Shown here one piece after another: positions 1 through 10,727 of a stretch of 64,000 nt of DNA. This stretch comes from Agapanthus africanus. Its lineage: Eukaryota > Streptophyta > Magnoliopsida > Asparagales > Amaryllidaceae. Under the pieces are notes generated by a model. The model made no database searches. It was not told the DNA's origin and worked only from the letters and a program-made list of their open reading frames with translations. The DNA lies in assembly GCA_030015575.1 (NCBI GenBank), contig JASDDO010000026.1:74672530-74736529 (forward strand). Reading direction: 5' to 3'. Position 1 is the first letter of the stretch, and every line of letters begins with the position of its first letter. A program made the position numbers and the translations under genes.

Positions 1-463
1 AGAAGATGGTTAGAACTTATGGCAAACTTTGACATCACTCTTCAATACTACCAGGAAAGGTGAACGTAGTTCCCAGTGCTCTTAGTTGCCAGCCATTAGC
101 AATGATCTCACCCCTCAATGGAAGTTACAGCAGGAGCTTCATAAGCTAGAGATTGAAGTAATTGTGTCAGGTAATACATCAACCTTGATGAATTTGTGGG
201 TCCAATCCACTCTTATAGATCAAATAAAATCAGCTCAAGCAGGCAATGCCGAGTTGCAAGAGATCAAAGAACAAGTAGAAAGTGGTCTCCGAACCAGCTT
301 CATCATTTATAAGGATGGATCCTTGTGGTATGGGATCCGGTTATGCGTGCCAGCCGGCACTGTTCGAGAAGAACTGATAAAGGAAGCTCACAACTCTCCC
401 TATTCTATACACTCGGCGGCACGAAAATGTACAAGAATCTACAACAACACTACTGGTGGCATC
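1..463 (+). mobile_element. Ty3/gypsy chromovirus pol fragment
   Basis: This is a remnant of a chromovirus polyprotein running into the window from the left. The first bases encode an RRWLELM-type end of the RNase H domain. Downstream is the linker to integrase, ending in the stretch that precedes the integrase HHCC finger (VREELIKEAHNSPYS, compare VREELMKEAHSSAYS in element K at about 22.3-22.6 kb on the other strand). It is the target into which T1 inserted at 464. Family Tekay/Del-like by similarity to K. It is a broken fossil; its other half is not in the window. Confidence 0.8.
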
Positions 464-1819
464 TGTTGGGGTCAAAAATTCCACCCCAGTCGATCAAATC
501 AAAGTCAAAGTTAACCCCAAGCCAGGCGGGCCCAAGCCCAGATCAAGTGGGACCATACCCAAGTCAAGTCCCGCGTCCGGCCTCCTCCATGCCAAAATGA
601 AATCATATAATAAATAATTTTGATGTAATTTTTTATGCACGAATATAAGAAAAATGGGCATAAAATCAAATTTTTGTAAAGCTCATGGCTCTTGTGCAAA
701 AAAATGAGCACATGAGGCATGAGATGGGCAAAATGCCATTTTGTAAAGCCCAATAGGCTATGTGTAAATTTGTAAGCCTATATAAGGAAACATGATGATG
801 AAATGGAAATAATAATTCATTCCCCCTCAAAAATTAGGGTTTCTGTACCTCCTTCTCCTTCCTCAAGGTTCTAAACCTTCTCCCTTTTTCTTAAATTAAA
901 TCAAGAGTTTCACTCTTCTTTTCCCAAAAATAAATAATTTTTCACCATAAAACTCTTGAAGGGGAGCTCGGATCTGCCATTAAATCTCTAAAAGGGGAGA
1001 TTTTTAAGTCTCGCCCCCATTTTCTTCAAGATCCAGACAATAAAGAGGAGAAAGAAAGAGACATATCTCCAAAAATCCCACTTTGGAAAGATCCAAAACT
1101 CAAGAGAAGATCTAAGGCTCAAGGGAGAAGAAAAGAGTTCCCTTTCATCATCTCCGAAAATATCTTGGGAGTTTAACTCCATAAATATATATATATATAT
1201 ATATAATAAATCTTTCTTTTCGGAAGTACAACTCCCAGTACAGGGGCTAAGCCCCTTTGTCCTTTTTTTCAGGAGTTTAACTCCAAAAGTTAATTGGGAG
1301 TACAACTCCCAGTATAAGGGCTAAGCCCCTTTTTTCCCACCGGCGCCCGGCACCCCCGCGTGCCAAGCATGTGAGGTGCTGCACCCACGCGTCCTTTGGA
1401 TGCTATTTTCCTTTTTTTTATATACACATTCCACAACACTTTTCCCGTTAGAAAAAAATTTCTAACGGCGCGCTGCCCCGCACCCCGCAACGAGGCTGCT
1501 CGCCCCCTTGACCCCCAACCCGCTATCCGGGTAGCTGGACCCCCGTAAACTCTGTGAGGCCCCCAATATATCCAAAACCCCTCAAGACACACATATGCAC
1601 ACTGTATATTGAGTTCGCATGACCAGTTTAACCCGTCAATCAGAGGTTCCTTCGCTCCAAAGGCGAGGGGTAATTAACGGCAGCTTAGTCCGCGACTGCT
1701 GGAGATTCGAATCCCCACAATCAATAAACCCCGACCAATCCAAGGCAGGGGGAATATGTAATGCGCTTGACAAGCGACGCGTAATCCCATCTTAATGGGG
1801 TGACGAAAAACACCCTACA
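464..1819 (+). repeat. T1 5' LTR (1356 bp)
   Basis: It begins TGTTGGGG and ends CCCTACA, five bases before the primer site. It holds a TATA box at 778-787, an AT dinucleotide run near 1185-1205, and short mirror words such as GGGAGTACAACTCCCAG near 1298-1314. U5 (about 1640-1740) has the hairpin, TAATTAAC, hairpin arrangement shared with the other Ogre-like LTRs here. Both boundaries come from TG..CA ends, the junction with chromovirus sequence at 463/464, and the primer site. Confidence 0.8.
778..787 (+). promoter_or_regulatory. TATA box of T1 LTR
   Basis: CTATATAAGG lies about 315 bases into the LTR, the expected U3/R position, followed by a short AT-rich leader. Assigned by motif and position only. 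Confidence 0.55.
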
Positions 1820-1824
1820 GATTC

Positions 1825-1842
1825 TGGCACGCCCGGTGGGAC
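1825..1842 (+). other. T1 primer-binding site
   Basis: TGGCACGCCCGGTGGGAC begins five bases after the LTR end. The same 18 bases occur on the - strand next to the 5' LTR of element O (59240-59257). The TGG start fits pairing with a tRNA 3' CCA end. I cannot name the tRNA with certainty. Confidence 0.85.
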
Positions 1843-2399
1843 AAATCTCTCCTCCCATATTTCGGGTTAAATGTTCATGCGAGCTCAATCGATATACATA
1901 TCGATTGCCTGTACTGAAATCATGTTTCTATTTGGAGGTTAACAATTTCCAATTGCAATCTTCGGACGCAGCAAAAATGTCTCTAAGGACAAGCTCAGCT
2001 CTCAACACAGCTCCCATCTCCTACACGATGAAGATGGGCACCAGGACGATCCTCCCGGCCAGTCTCGGGCGACAGTGGGAGGAGCCGCTGCTACCATTTG
2101 GATCTGTTCTATTCATGCCAACTAAAGCTATCACAGCTCTTCAAACTCTAGTAACAGACAGACCGGCCTCGAAAGGCAGGAGGCCAAATGTGGTGCTCTC
2201 GAGGGCACCACTACCCAAACGCAAGTTGGTGTTTAAACGACTTTTCTTGGCTCCAGCTAGGGGCAAGGCCATCAACACAAACAAAGAAACAAGGCATCTA
2301 GGGTAAGCTCCAGCGGTGCCCCTGACAACTGCTCAATCGGGTATCTTCTCTGAGCTCTCCGTCAGTCGACTCACGATGGCTTCCTAGATGACGGATGCC
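1843..2399 (+). other. T1 leader, no recognised gene
   Basis: This is the leader between the primer site and the first recognisable gag sequence. An open frame overlaps it but also runs through the LTR end and primer site and resembles no known protein, so I do not call a gene. Confidence 0.5.
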
Positions 2400-3624
2400 C
2401 GTCAAGCCCTCAAAATTAAGAAGCTAAGACAAAAAGGTTCAGATACAGAGCCAACAAAAGCGCTAGGGCTCATACTAGGCTGAACTTCATGAGGTTTCAA
2501 AGATAAGGTTACCCCGCCAAAGATAAAGAGACGGCTGGATATGTGGTCCACACTGTCTACATAGTAGGCAGCGCAGCAAGAGCAAGGACGGGGCTACTAC
2601 ATCTCAAATCCAATCTGGTGTGAATGTGGCTGCCACTTTCCAAGACCAGCCTCCTCTGGAAGGTAATGAAAACTCTTCCAGTGAAGCTGAAAAGCAGAGA
2701 GATCTCTCAGTTCATGAGGAGTCGGGCTCGAAAAGCGAAGAAGAGCCAATCTTCAGTCCCAAAAACGCAGAGTAGCAACTTCTCCAAGAGCTCCGAAAAC
2801 AACTCAGAAGTAAAGACAAGGAGATGGCCAAACTTTACTCCAAAATTAACGACTTGACGAATGTCGTGATGCAGCTCACGGCCCAAGTTTCCTCTCATCC
2901 ATCCAATCAAGTGTAGGGTTCTGCTCATGAACCGGGAAACGGTGTCCCGAGGCAGCCGACGTCTATTCCCTCAAATCCAAAGGTGGGCGAACCGTATGAA
3001 AGTCGGTCACAGCCTATCTCGGGAAATATCTTAACTACCGATGACAGCAACCCGTTAACGCAAGATCAAATCATGGATTTGGTCGCCAATAAAGTCAAAA
3101 CATTGGTAGCCGAAGCCGGAGAGCAAAAAGATGTCAGCAGTAGCGGGAGACTATATCCTGCTCGGTACGATCTTGTGGAGTTTCCCACTAGCTATATCAT
3201 CCCCAAATTTGAAAGGTTCGATGGGACGGGAAATGCGAACCTGCACATTGCCCAATTTAAAGCATCATGCGTGAATACTGGGGGAAATGATGCACTCCTT
3301 CTCCGTCAGTTTGTCATTAGCTTGACCGATGTTGCTTTTGATTGGTATGCAAGCATACCGGATGACTCGATCACGACGTTCGCTCAAATAGAATCCATGT
3401 CCAAGCAAAAGTTCATGAGCATCAGCGATAAAATCACTATTGCCGACCTCGTAAGGACCGAGCCAAAGAACAACGAAAGCAATATGAATTTTATGGTCCG
3501 ATGGCGCAATCTCTCTGTCAAATGTGAACCGCCGTTGGAGCAAGACCAATCCGTCAGTCTTCTTATAGAAAATCTGAATAACTGGATGAAACTTTTTCTG
3601 TGCACTGCAGGCCTCAAAACATTA
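2400..3624 (+). pseudogene. gag: T1 gag, first part (Tat/Ogre-type)
   Basis: Gag forms the virus-like particle and packages element RNA. An early HTVY-type stretch near 2550 matches HTVYMASG in O and A. A charged coiled-coil stretch (LRKQLRSKDKEMAKLYSKIN, about 2790-2850) follows. The gag core lies at about 3140-3560, with TSYIIPKFERFDGTGN and FDWYASIPDDSITTFAQ corresponding to YTIPKFHVYKGTGN and FEWYSELPNDSIKTFAE in O. The gene is interrupted at 3625 by solo LTR S1 and resumes at 8132. It is a broken fossil with several breaks; the family assignment is firm. Confidence 0.8.
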
Positions 3625-3841
3625 TGTTCCCGCCAAAAAAAAAAAATTTGCGCAAAAGAGCCCAAGGTATAAAATGGCAGCGATACGTTTAAAAAAATGT
3701 GAACCAGTATTTTCCAGGCTATATTTTGACAAACTCCCGAATGTGAAATAGCTAAATTCTGATGGTATCGAAAGTGTCTCGAAAAATCCTTCGATTTGAT
3801 ATATTATGGGCCTCATAATTCATCCAGGATCAAAAGTTACG

Positions 3842-4165
3842 AGGTATCACGTGCCCACACGTGACCGGGCATCACGTGCCCACACGTGACCGGGCATCAC
3901 GTGCAGACACGTGACCATTTACAGGCAAAGCCTGTAGGCACTGAATAAAATAAATAATTGGAAATAATTAATCAGTGGGGTCACGTGCTAACACGTGATA
4001 GGCTCTTAAACCCTCTGAAACAATAGAATTAAATTCTAATTAAATAATTAATCAGTGGGGTCACGTGCCAACACGTGATGAGTTCCTGAGCCCTCTAAAC
4101 CAATATAATTAAATTCTAATTAATTGGTCAATCAGTGGGGTCACGTGCTAACACGTGATAGGCTC
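3842..4165 (+). repeat. CACGTG-pair repeats in S1 U3
   Basis: Three units of about 26 bp (GCATCACGTGCCCACACGTG type) are followed by three units of about 75-85 bp, each with CACGTGCTAACACGTG or close variants and the word AATTAAATTCTAATT. Each CACGTG pair is itself an inverted repeat with a 4-5 nt loop. CACGTG is the core of the plant G-box bound by bHLH and bZIP factors; regulatory function here is inference. Confidence 0.75.
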
Positions 4166-4507
4166 TTAAACCTTCTTAACTAATAGAATTAAATTCTAAA
4201 TTAAGGGAAATCAAAAACCCTAATATTTCCTTAGATCTTTCCAAACAAAAAGATTGCGTTCTGTAAAGCGGAGCACCGTTGGATTAAAAATACAATGGTG
4301 ATTAAAAATCACCAATTTATAGAAAGATTCTATACAAGGAAAGATTTCCCTGAAATTCACCAAGAATAACAAATAGAAGATCTTTTGGATTAAAAATCTA
4401 ATGGTGAATAAAATTCACCGAGTGATCTAAAAGATCATGTTGGTTACAAAATCAATTAAAATCTTTCAATGAAATATTGATTAAACAAATTGATTATTTT
4501 CTTTCTC

Positions 4508-4516
4508 CTATAAATA
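4508..4516 (+). promoter_or_regulatory. TATA box of S1 LTR
   Basis: CTATAAATA lies about 880 bases into the LTR, downstream of the CACGTG cluster and followed by an A/G-rich leader. Assigned by motif and position. Confidence 0.55.
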
Positions 4517-4539
4517 AAAGCCAAGAGGGAAGATAAAAG

Positions 4540-5150
4540 AGAGAGAAAAAGAGAAGATAATTTAATTCTCCAGAGAAAAAAAAGAAGAGAATTTAATTCT
4601 CCAGAGAGAAAGAAGATTTCTTGAGAAAAAAAAGAAATCCTAGATGAGAGATCATAAGCTCCACAAAATAAAAAGAGAATTTAATTCTCAAACTAGAAGT
4701 TTAACTCTTCTGAATAAGAACTTAGTTCTTCCTTTGGTTGAAGATCTGCAGAAGCAGATCTCCTCATAAGTTGAGAATTTAATTCTCATCGGGGAGATTC
4801 TGCCATGCAGATCCAAACTTGGAGGAAGAATTGAGTTTAGGGAATTTAATTCCTTCAAATACTTAGGAATTTAATTCCTCCAACAGAAACAGGGTTTAAC
4901 CCTTAAAACAAGAACTTAGTTCTTCTTCATGGTTGAAAATCTGCAGAAGCAAATCTCTCCATAAGTTGAGAATTTAATTCTCATCGGGGAGATTCTGCCA
5001 TGCAGATCCAAAACTTAGAGGGAGAGTTGGGTTTAAAGAATTTAATTCTTCCATATACATAGGAATTTAATTCCTCTAAACAAAATTAGGGTTTAACCCT
5101 ACCAAAGAATTTAATTCTTAAAACAAGGGACTTAAAACTCTCCATGCACG
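4540..5150 (+). repeat. Array of TTTAA-centred palindromes in S1
   Basis: Short inverted repeats crowd this stretch: GAGAATTTAATTCTC, GGAATTTAATTCC, GGGTTTAACCC, GAACTTAGTTC and AGAATTTAATTCT. An example is TGAGAATTTAATTCTCA at 4967-4983. Stems differ but the centre is nearly always TTTAA or TTAG. A block of about 200 bp (near 4730-4870) recurs at about 4915-5080. Confidence 0.7.
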
Positions 5151-5169
5151 TAAAGAAATCAGTACCCAA

Positions 5170-5765
5170 TCTGGTCACGTGGCAACACGTGACCCTCCCT
5201 CTCAATGATCAAAAGAGAACGAACAAGACTAGGTCACGTGCCCCCATGTGACCCTTAAACAGACTCCTCAAAATGAGAAAGAACAAGTCTGAAGGCAATA
5301 CCTCACGTGCCCCCACGTGACCCTCAAAATAAAGGGAACAAAGCTAAAGGCAATACTGATTTTGGGTGCCTCACGTGTCCCCACGTGATCCCTGATAAAC
5401 CCCTCTTTAAAAAGAGAAGATGGAAAGAACTGAAGGATTAAAATTCAATGCATGGATGCCCTTACGTGTCTCCACGTGACCCCTTGCAAATCCTTTTAAT
5501 ATTTAGTACATGGGTACCCATCACATGCCCACACGTGATGGCCGTGAAGACTAAAGTGTTTAACACTTACTTGCATATTTTGAGAATAAAATAAGGGAAG
5601 TCTGGCCCAATATTCAAGTGCCTCACGTGACCCTACGTGAGCATCTCGTTTTTAGTGTTTAACACTATTTTGTGCGCTCCATTCTTAGTGTTTAACACTA
5701 TTCTAAGCGCATCACGTGGGAGCACGTGATAACTGAGTGTACTCTAGTGTTTAACACTATATCCA
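5170..5765 (+). repeat. Second CACGTG-pair cluster with AACAC palindromes, S1
   Basis: About eight CACGTG-type pairs (for example TCACGTGCCCCCACGTGA) occur at intervals of about 60-80 bp. From 5550 the word AGTGTTTAACACT appears repeatedly, including AAGTGTTTAACACTT at 5554-5568. No ORF of note. Confidence 0.65.
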
Positions 5766-6324
5766 AGTCAATCTTAGCTCGAGCTAGCCATGTTTTCCAG
5801 AGGCAGTACCCCTTTCTTTTGACTGAACCTCAAATACACTTTTGTCTTCCAAAATTGGTCATCTCATATGACATTCAAAATAATTCCCAGAGCCCTTTCA
5901 ATTAACTTTGGTTCGAGGGTACATCTCTTCACACCTCTGATACATGCCGTTGTAATTCTTCAACGTCTTCAGAGAGGTGGTGGGTCCCGATGACCAATAA
6001 CTATCAGGTGCATTTCTAAACCCATGTTTGCATCTGAAATTGGACCGCAATGTCCCTAAACTAAACAACAGAGCCCAAATGCTCTTTTGTTGGATCTAAA
6101 TGATCATGTTAAGTAGATCTTAGTCTAAAATTAGACTAACGTATCCTTAACAAACGTTTAAGTTGATTTTAATCTCAAACGAGATTAACGATCCTTAAAT
6201 CAATCCAATTACAGATTTCCTAACCAATATTGATTCAAGGGTACATCTCTTCACTCCTCTGATATATGTCATTGTAATCCTTCAACGTCTTCAGAGAGGA
6301 GACGGGTCCAGACAACCAGATTTT

Positions 6325-6500
6325 ACATGGACTATGATGTCCTTAACTTTGGACTGTGGGGTCCTTAAACCCATGGACTATGATGTCCTTAACCTTGGAC
6401 TGTGAGGTCCTTAAACCCATGGACTATGATGTCCTTAACCTTGGACTGTGGGGTCCTTAAACCCACGGACTATGATGTCCTTAACCTTTAACCGCAAAGT
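6325..6500 (+). repeat. Tandem repeat, about 45 bp, in S1
   Basis: About four units of a GGACTATGATGTCCTTAACC / GGACTGTGGGGTCCTTAAAC pair. Each half-unit is a small inverted repeat (GGAC..GTCC). It sits at the position of the 27 bp array in the O LTR and resembles it in wording (CCTTAAAC, GGTCC). Confidence 0.7.
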
Positions 6501-6615
6501 CCCTAAACTAAAACAATAGAGCCCAAATGCTCTTTTGTTGGATCTAAATGATCCTGTTAAGTAGATCTTAGTCTAAAATTAGACTAATGTATCCTTAACA
6601 AATGGTTAAGTTGAC

Positions 6616-7575
6616 TGTTCACACCATAATATTGTATTATTATATTCCCCATTCTTATTCGTTTTATAAATAAACAGGTGCTTTTGATGCATGTCTGCTA
6701 CATATTACAGGTTACAGGTTCTTGGACAGAAAACAGTGAAAACGATGAAAAGACGATGCAAAAGTGGACTTTGACCAACAAACAGAAGACTCTTGATCAA
6801 GCCTACATCAAAGATAAAATTCACAAAGTACAAGACAATGCAAGGTCCAAGATTACAAAGCGAACGGTTAAAAGTCCACCGCAATTATTCACTGGAGATC
6901 TGGAAGAAACATAGAAGCTATTTTAATAAAAGAACCAAATAATAAGGAAGCCCAAAGACAGAAGAGCCAACAAAGGAAATTTCAAGGCCCAATACTTCCT
7001 TTTAAAGAGACAGAGACATAAAATTTTACCAAAACTTGGAGTCTACTTTGACTAGGTCTTCCTAAGGATATTTTGGTAAATGTAGACGTGCGAATCAATT
7101 GTAACCTAGGGTTTCCTATCCTCTATAAATAGGAACTCTAAATCATTGTAAAGGCTATGCCTCCCTATGCCTCTTTTTATCAATAAAATTTAGATTTCTT
7201 TTGGAGAGCATCGATGCCTCTTTTCATTTCAGAAATTCAGATCTGACAAGTCTTGTGTTGATGTTTGGAGAGAGTCGTCTGTAAAATAAGTAGGTAATTT
7301 CAATTCTTGCCTTAGGTAATTTTTCATTCTCTGCCCTAGATTAAATTTAATTCCTTGCCCTAGTTAGATAGTTAGATCTTTAATTCAATTGCCCTAAATT
7401 AATTTAGTTTTTAGATTTAATTAATCCATTCACACCGTTTGGAATTAACTCGTTAGAGCGATTAGGAAATTCACAAAATCCCTGTGGACCGACCCGTACT
7501 CACCGGCTAGCTACATGCGACGCCGTTCTTGATTGCGGTTTAGAAATATTTTTGATCATAAATTCCATACAATCA
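6616..7575 (+). mobile_element. S2: 960 bp solo LTR inside S1
   Basis: It begins TGTTCACACC and ends CATACAATCA, with TTGAC on both sides (6611-6615 and 7576-7580). The bases outside join the GTTAAGTTGA repeat of S1. It has a TATA box (CTATAAATAGG near 7122-7132) and an AATAAA signal near 7183, as expected of an LTR. No coding sequence supports a lineage. The last part, with GACCGACCCGTACTCACCGG, recalls Athila-type LTR ends, but this is weak. A small non-autonomous element without internal region is the alternative. Confidence 0.75.
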
Positions 7576-8131
7576 TTGACCTTAGTCTAAAATTAGACTA
7601 ACGTGTCCTTAACAAACTGTTAAGTTGATCTTAATCTAAAATTAGACTAATGTATCATTAACAAACGTTTAAGTTGATCTTAGTCTCAAATGAAACTAAC
7701 GTATCCTTAAACCCAACCCCAAACCCAAACCTAAGAAGATACGGATTTGGACTAATCCACGCCCTACGGGCGACAACATAAATTAGTCTCCGTATACAAT
7801 CCACGGGCAACCAAAAACAAAACAAACATACACGACACGAAGTGACCATCTGGAGAAGGAGAAAGTGGTTACCGCGATGCGGTAGCGTAATTAACTGCAG
7901 GGGCTTGCGCCTGCAGGGAAGAGCATCCCCGCAATCAAAAAACCCCTCAACGAGGAGGAATCTGACGAAGTCTGCTACATCGGCCATATCCGTTTAAACC
8001 TTCGATACATGGCGTCATAAATCAACTTGGCATCTTCAGAGAGGTGGACGAATAGCACCAATTAGCATCTGCCCCCAAATTCAGGCAAGACGAACCTACG
8101 CGGTCGCGTCTCTGTGTTTTGGAGGGGAACA

Positions 8132-9537
8132 CATTCCAAGAGCTGACTAAGAAGGTTCAAATGTTGGAACGCTTAAAGCCTGAGTCCACTCAAGGTCTCC
8201 AATTCACAAACAGACCGAAACATCAGAAGGACGACGACTGGAAAAGCAAAAGTTTCAATAGCACCGATTCTCTAAATAAGCAGAGAGCGGGTGGAGCAAA
8301 GATTAACAAATCTCGAGAGCTAACTTTGGAGTAAAGGAGAAATAAGATCTACTCTTTCATAAGAGAAAAGATTCCCAAAATATTCAAAGATGCTCTGAAG
8401 AATGGCCTGCGGCTACCAGAACTAAAAAGGCTAAGTGAAGCGAACATGACTGATCATCCCAACTTTTGCCCATACCACCGAGTGCTGAGACACACTATTG
8501 AAGACTGTTGCATCTTCAAGGATTGGGTCAAGAAACAATACAAGGCGGGCGAAATATCATTGTCCCATGGCGTGTTAACAAACAGTCAAGCTGCGATCGC
8601 CAATTTCATACAAACGGAGACCGAAGTCCTTTGGGAACCTGATTCTCTCATATATCTACCTTTCTCTGAAAAGAGTGGACCAAGGCAACAAGCAAAGAAC
8701 CAAGCAAGCAACATTGCCAATGAAGAAGCAATAGATGGGTATACAACCCATACAGTCTACATGATGGAGCTCAGAGGAACAAGTCCTCCTACGCCTTATA
8801 GCCATGACAATGACGCGGTTGTTGCCATCCAGCACCAGCTTTATCCAAATGATGAAGAGCTCGCTTAGGCCATTAAGCCAAAGGAACCTGTGGTTCATGC
8901 TGAATCAAGTTCAGGCGGTAAGGATGACCCCGTTGTCATACCCGGAACTATAGAACGGGTATTATTCCAATGACTTCAAAGGCAACTTCAGGACAGGGAT
9001 GAGAAGATGGCCAAGGTCCATTCCAAAGTTGACGAGCTGGAAAACGTCGTGGCAGATCTCACGACCTAAGTCACCCGATTGCAATTACAGCAGAATCAAA
9101 TTTTGGTTCATGAGCTAGGGATTGATATCCGGAAACAACCAACCGATACCCCCTCCAGCCTAAAAGCGGAACACCTTTGCGAAAAACGGCCGCAATCGGC
9201 CTCTAGTCCCTCTGATACATACACTGAACGTGGTAAGCGGACAGTAGGCAAACCAAAGACTGATCGCCCTCAGGGTCTAGTATCAGTAAGGGCACCTACT
9301 CTAATGGAGAAAAAGAAGAAAGTATACTCCTTCAGGAGGGATGAGGTCCGCAAAATATTCGAGGACGCCTTAAATAACGGTTTGCAACTGCCTATTCCAA
9401 AGAGGCCACATGAAATGAACATGACCGGCAATCCCATATACTGCCCATATCATATAATGGTAAGTCATATCATTGAAGACTGCTATGTTTTCAAAGATTG
9501 GGTGGAGAACCAATACAAGCATGGGAAAACCTCATAG
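8132..9537 (+). pseudogene. gag: T1 gag, second part with two CHHC zinc knuckles
   Basis: Gag resumes after S1 with FQELTKKVQMLERL, matching FQALIDKLAQMDQM of O. The first zinc-knuckle module lies near 8460-8560 (CPYHRVLRHTIEDC, pattern C-x2-H-x4-H-x4-C). A second charged coiled-coil stretch (LQDRDEKMAKVHSKVDELEN) lies near 8980-9045. The second knuckle module is near 9300-9530 (YSFRRDEVRKIF upstream, then CPYHIMVSHIIEDC). The gag thus holds a repeated coiled-coil plus knuckle unit. The knuckles bind element RNA in this family. Broken fossil; the stretch between modules is poorly conserved. Confidence 0.8.
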
Positions 9538-9539
9538 TC

Positions 9540-10727
9540 CTCGGATGTATCGGCAAGCCATAAAGCTACAGTTATCAACACAGTTCCGCCAAGATCAAAG
9601 TTCGAGGAGCTGGGATAAGCAAACACACAAGACCACCATATCGTTAAACTGGGAACATTCGACCTCTAAGTCGTTAAACTGGGGATGTAAAAAAATGTGT
9701 AAATAAAAAAAATAGAGCCAAAATGATGGGGCAACCGCGAATGAATAGCCGAAATGATAGGACAACCGCGACCTTCGCGATAAGAAAAGCTGAAATGATA
9801 GAGCAATCTCGGTTGAAAAAAAAACGGCGAATGATGAGTCGCTCCTGGTACCATATTCCGGTGCAGCGATGTAGACACCAACCAAAATCCAAATCCCCAA
9901 ATGGAGAATGATGAGTCGCTCCAGGTACCATATTCTAGTGCAGCGATGCAGACGCCTACCAAAATCCAAATCCCCAAACGGCGAATGATGAGTCGCTCTC
10001 GGTACCATATTCCAGTGCAGCAGTGCAGACGCCAACCAAAATTTCAAATCTCTGAATGTCCCAACGGCGAATGATGAGTCACTCCTGGTACCATATTCCA
10101 GTGCAACGATGCAGACGCCAACAAAATCCTAAAATTCTCCCAGCCCTACGATTAGTCCCCAAACTGACTACCGTATGCGATCCACAGGCTCAAATAATTC
10201 TTATCACGCCCATACCCCACCATAATCACCAGTCACGCGGCCGGTCTCCACCCTCGGAATTATGCTCTATTTGGGAAGACCCACTCATGTGTCCTCACGA
10301 TGCATGAGGAGAACAAAACTTATGGGATCCTCACGACTTGTAAGAAAACATCTTCGTGGGATCCTTACGAATCACAAAAGAAAAACACACTTGGGTGTTC
10401 TCACGACTCCTATGGAGAAAATACACCTACGGGATCCTTTCGACTCGTAGGGAGAAATGCTTTTATTGGACCCTTACGGCTCATAAAATTGAAAAGCTTT
10501 AGGGGATAGGGACCTAAATCTGTCTTCTAAGCCATCGCTTTCAACAGGAAAAAGCAAATGATGAATTGCTCCTGGCACATGTGCTTCAGTATTAGCAACA
10601 CTGATGTCGACCCCAACCCCAAAATTCCCAACTTCCGATCCAATAGACCCCTAAGTCTTTAAACTGGGAATAGATGACCTCTAAGTTGTTAAACTAGGAA
10701 CAGATGACCCCTAAGTCGTTAAATTGG
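9540..10727 (+). repeat. T1 3' region: tandem repeats and hairpin words
   Basis: No gene. It holds CTAAGTCGTTAAACTGGG words (near 9640 and 10650-10727), GCCGAAATGATAGG words (9710-9800), and four to five units of about 75-80 bp containing CGAATGATGAGTCGCTCC and TACCATATTCCAGTGCAGC (about 9825-10130). Stem-loop words such as CCTACGGG..CTCGTAGG lie at about 10300-10500. The same families occur in reverse in the 3' regions of A and O, which supports T1 lying on the + strand. Short frames here on the other strand are repeat artefacts. Confidence 0.7.

Larger units (their letters stand above)
3625..8131 (+). mobile_element. S1: solo LTR of an Ogre-like element inside T1 gag
   Basis: It begins TGTTCCCG and ends GGGGAACA, flanked by CATTA (3620-3624) and CATTC (8132-8136), a 5 bp target duplication with one difference. 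T1 gag reads on directly across the insertion. Its last part is similar to the reverse complement of the O LTR beginning at 38479 (TAGCATCTGCCCC, CTGCAGGGGCTTGCGCC). No primer site or internal region follows, so it is a solo LTR. At 4507 bp it is long partly because S2 (960 bp) sits inside it. It is rich in CACGTG pairs, TTTAA-centred palindromes and short tandem repeats. Confidence 0.8.
464..10727 (+). mobile_element. T1: non-autonomous Tat/Ogre-like Ty3-gypsy element, interrupted
   Basis: T1 has a 5' LTR (464-1819), a primer-binding site, a leader, gag, and a 3' region with the repeat types of Ogre-like elements. Gag is split by solo LTR S1 (3625-8131). No protease, RT, RNase H or integrase is recognisable between the last gag zinc knuckle (about 9.53 kb) and the 3' repeats (from about 9.6 kb), so it looks like a gag-only derivative. 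The left flank ends in GCATC; the matching right end and 3' LTR are not in the window because element A inserted at 10728 in the opposite orientation. Coding remnants carry several breaks. It is older than all other layers except the 1-463 fragment. Confidence 0.8.

Noticed and set aside
1690-1725. tRNA-like T-arm/B-box (GATTCGAATCC) in T1 U5
   Set aside because: No acceptor, D or anticodon arms around it, and the same place in S1 and O does not keep it; most likely chance.
1800-2306. 168-codon frame across the T1 LTR end
   Set aside because: It runs through the LTR end and primer site and has no similarity to gag.
9595-10047. Overlapping 85-150 codon frames on the - strand of the T1 3' region
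   Set aside because: They run through 75-80 bp tandem repeats and give repetitive peptides without relatives.
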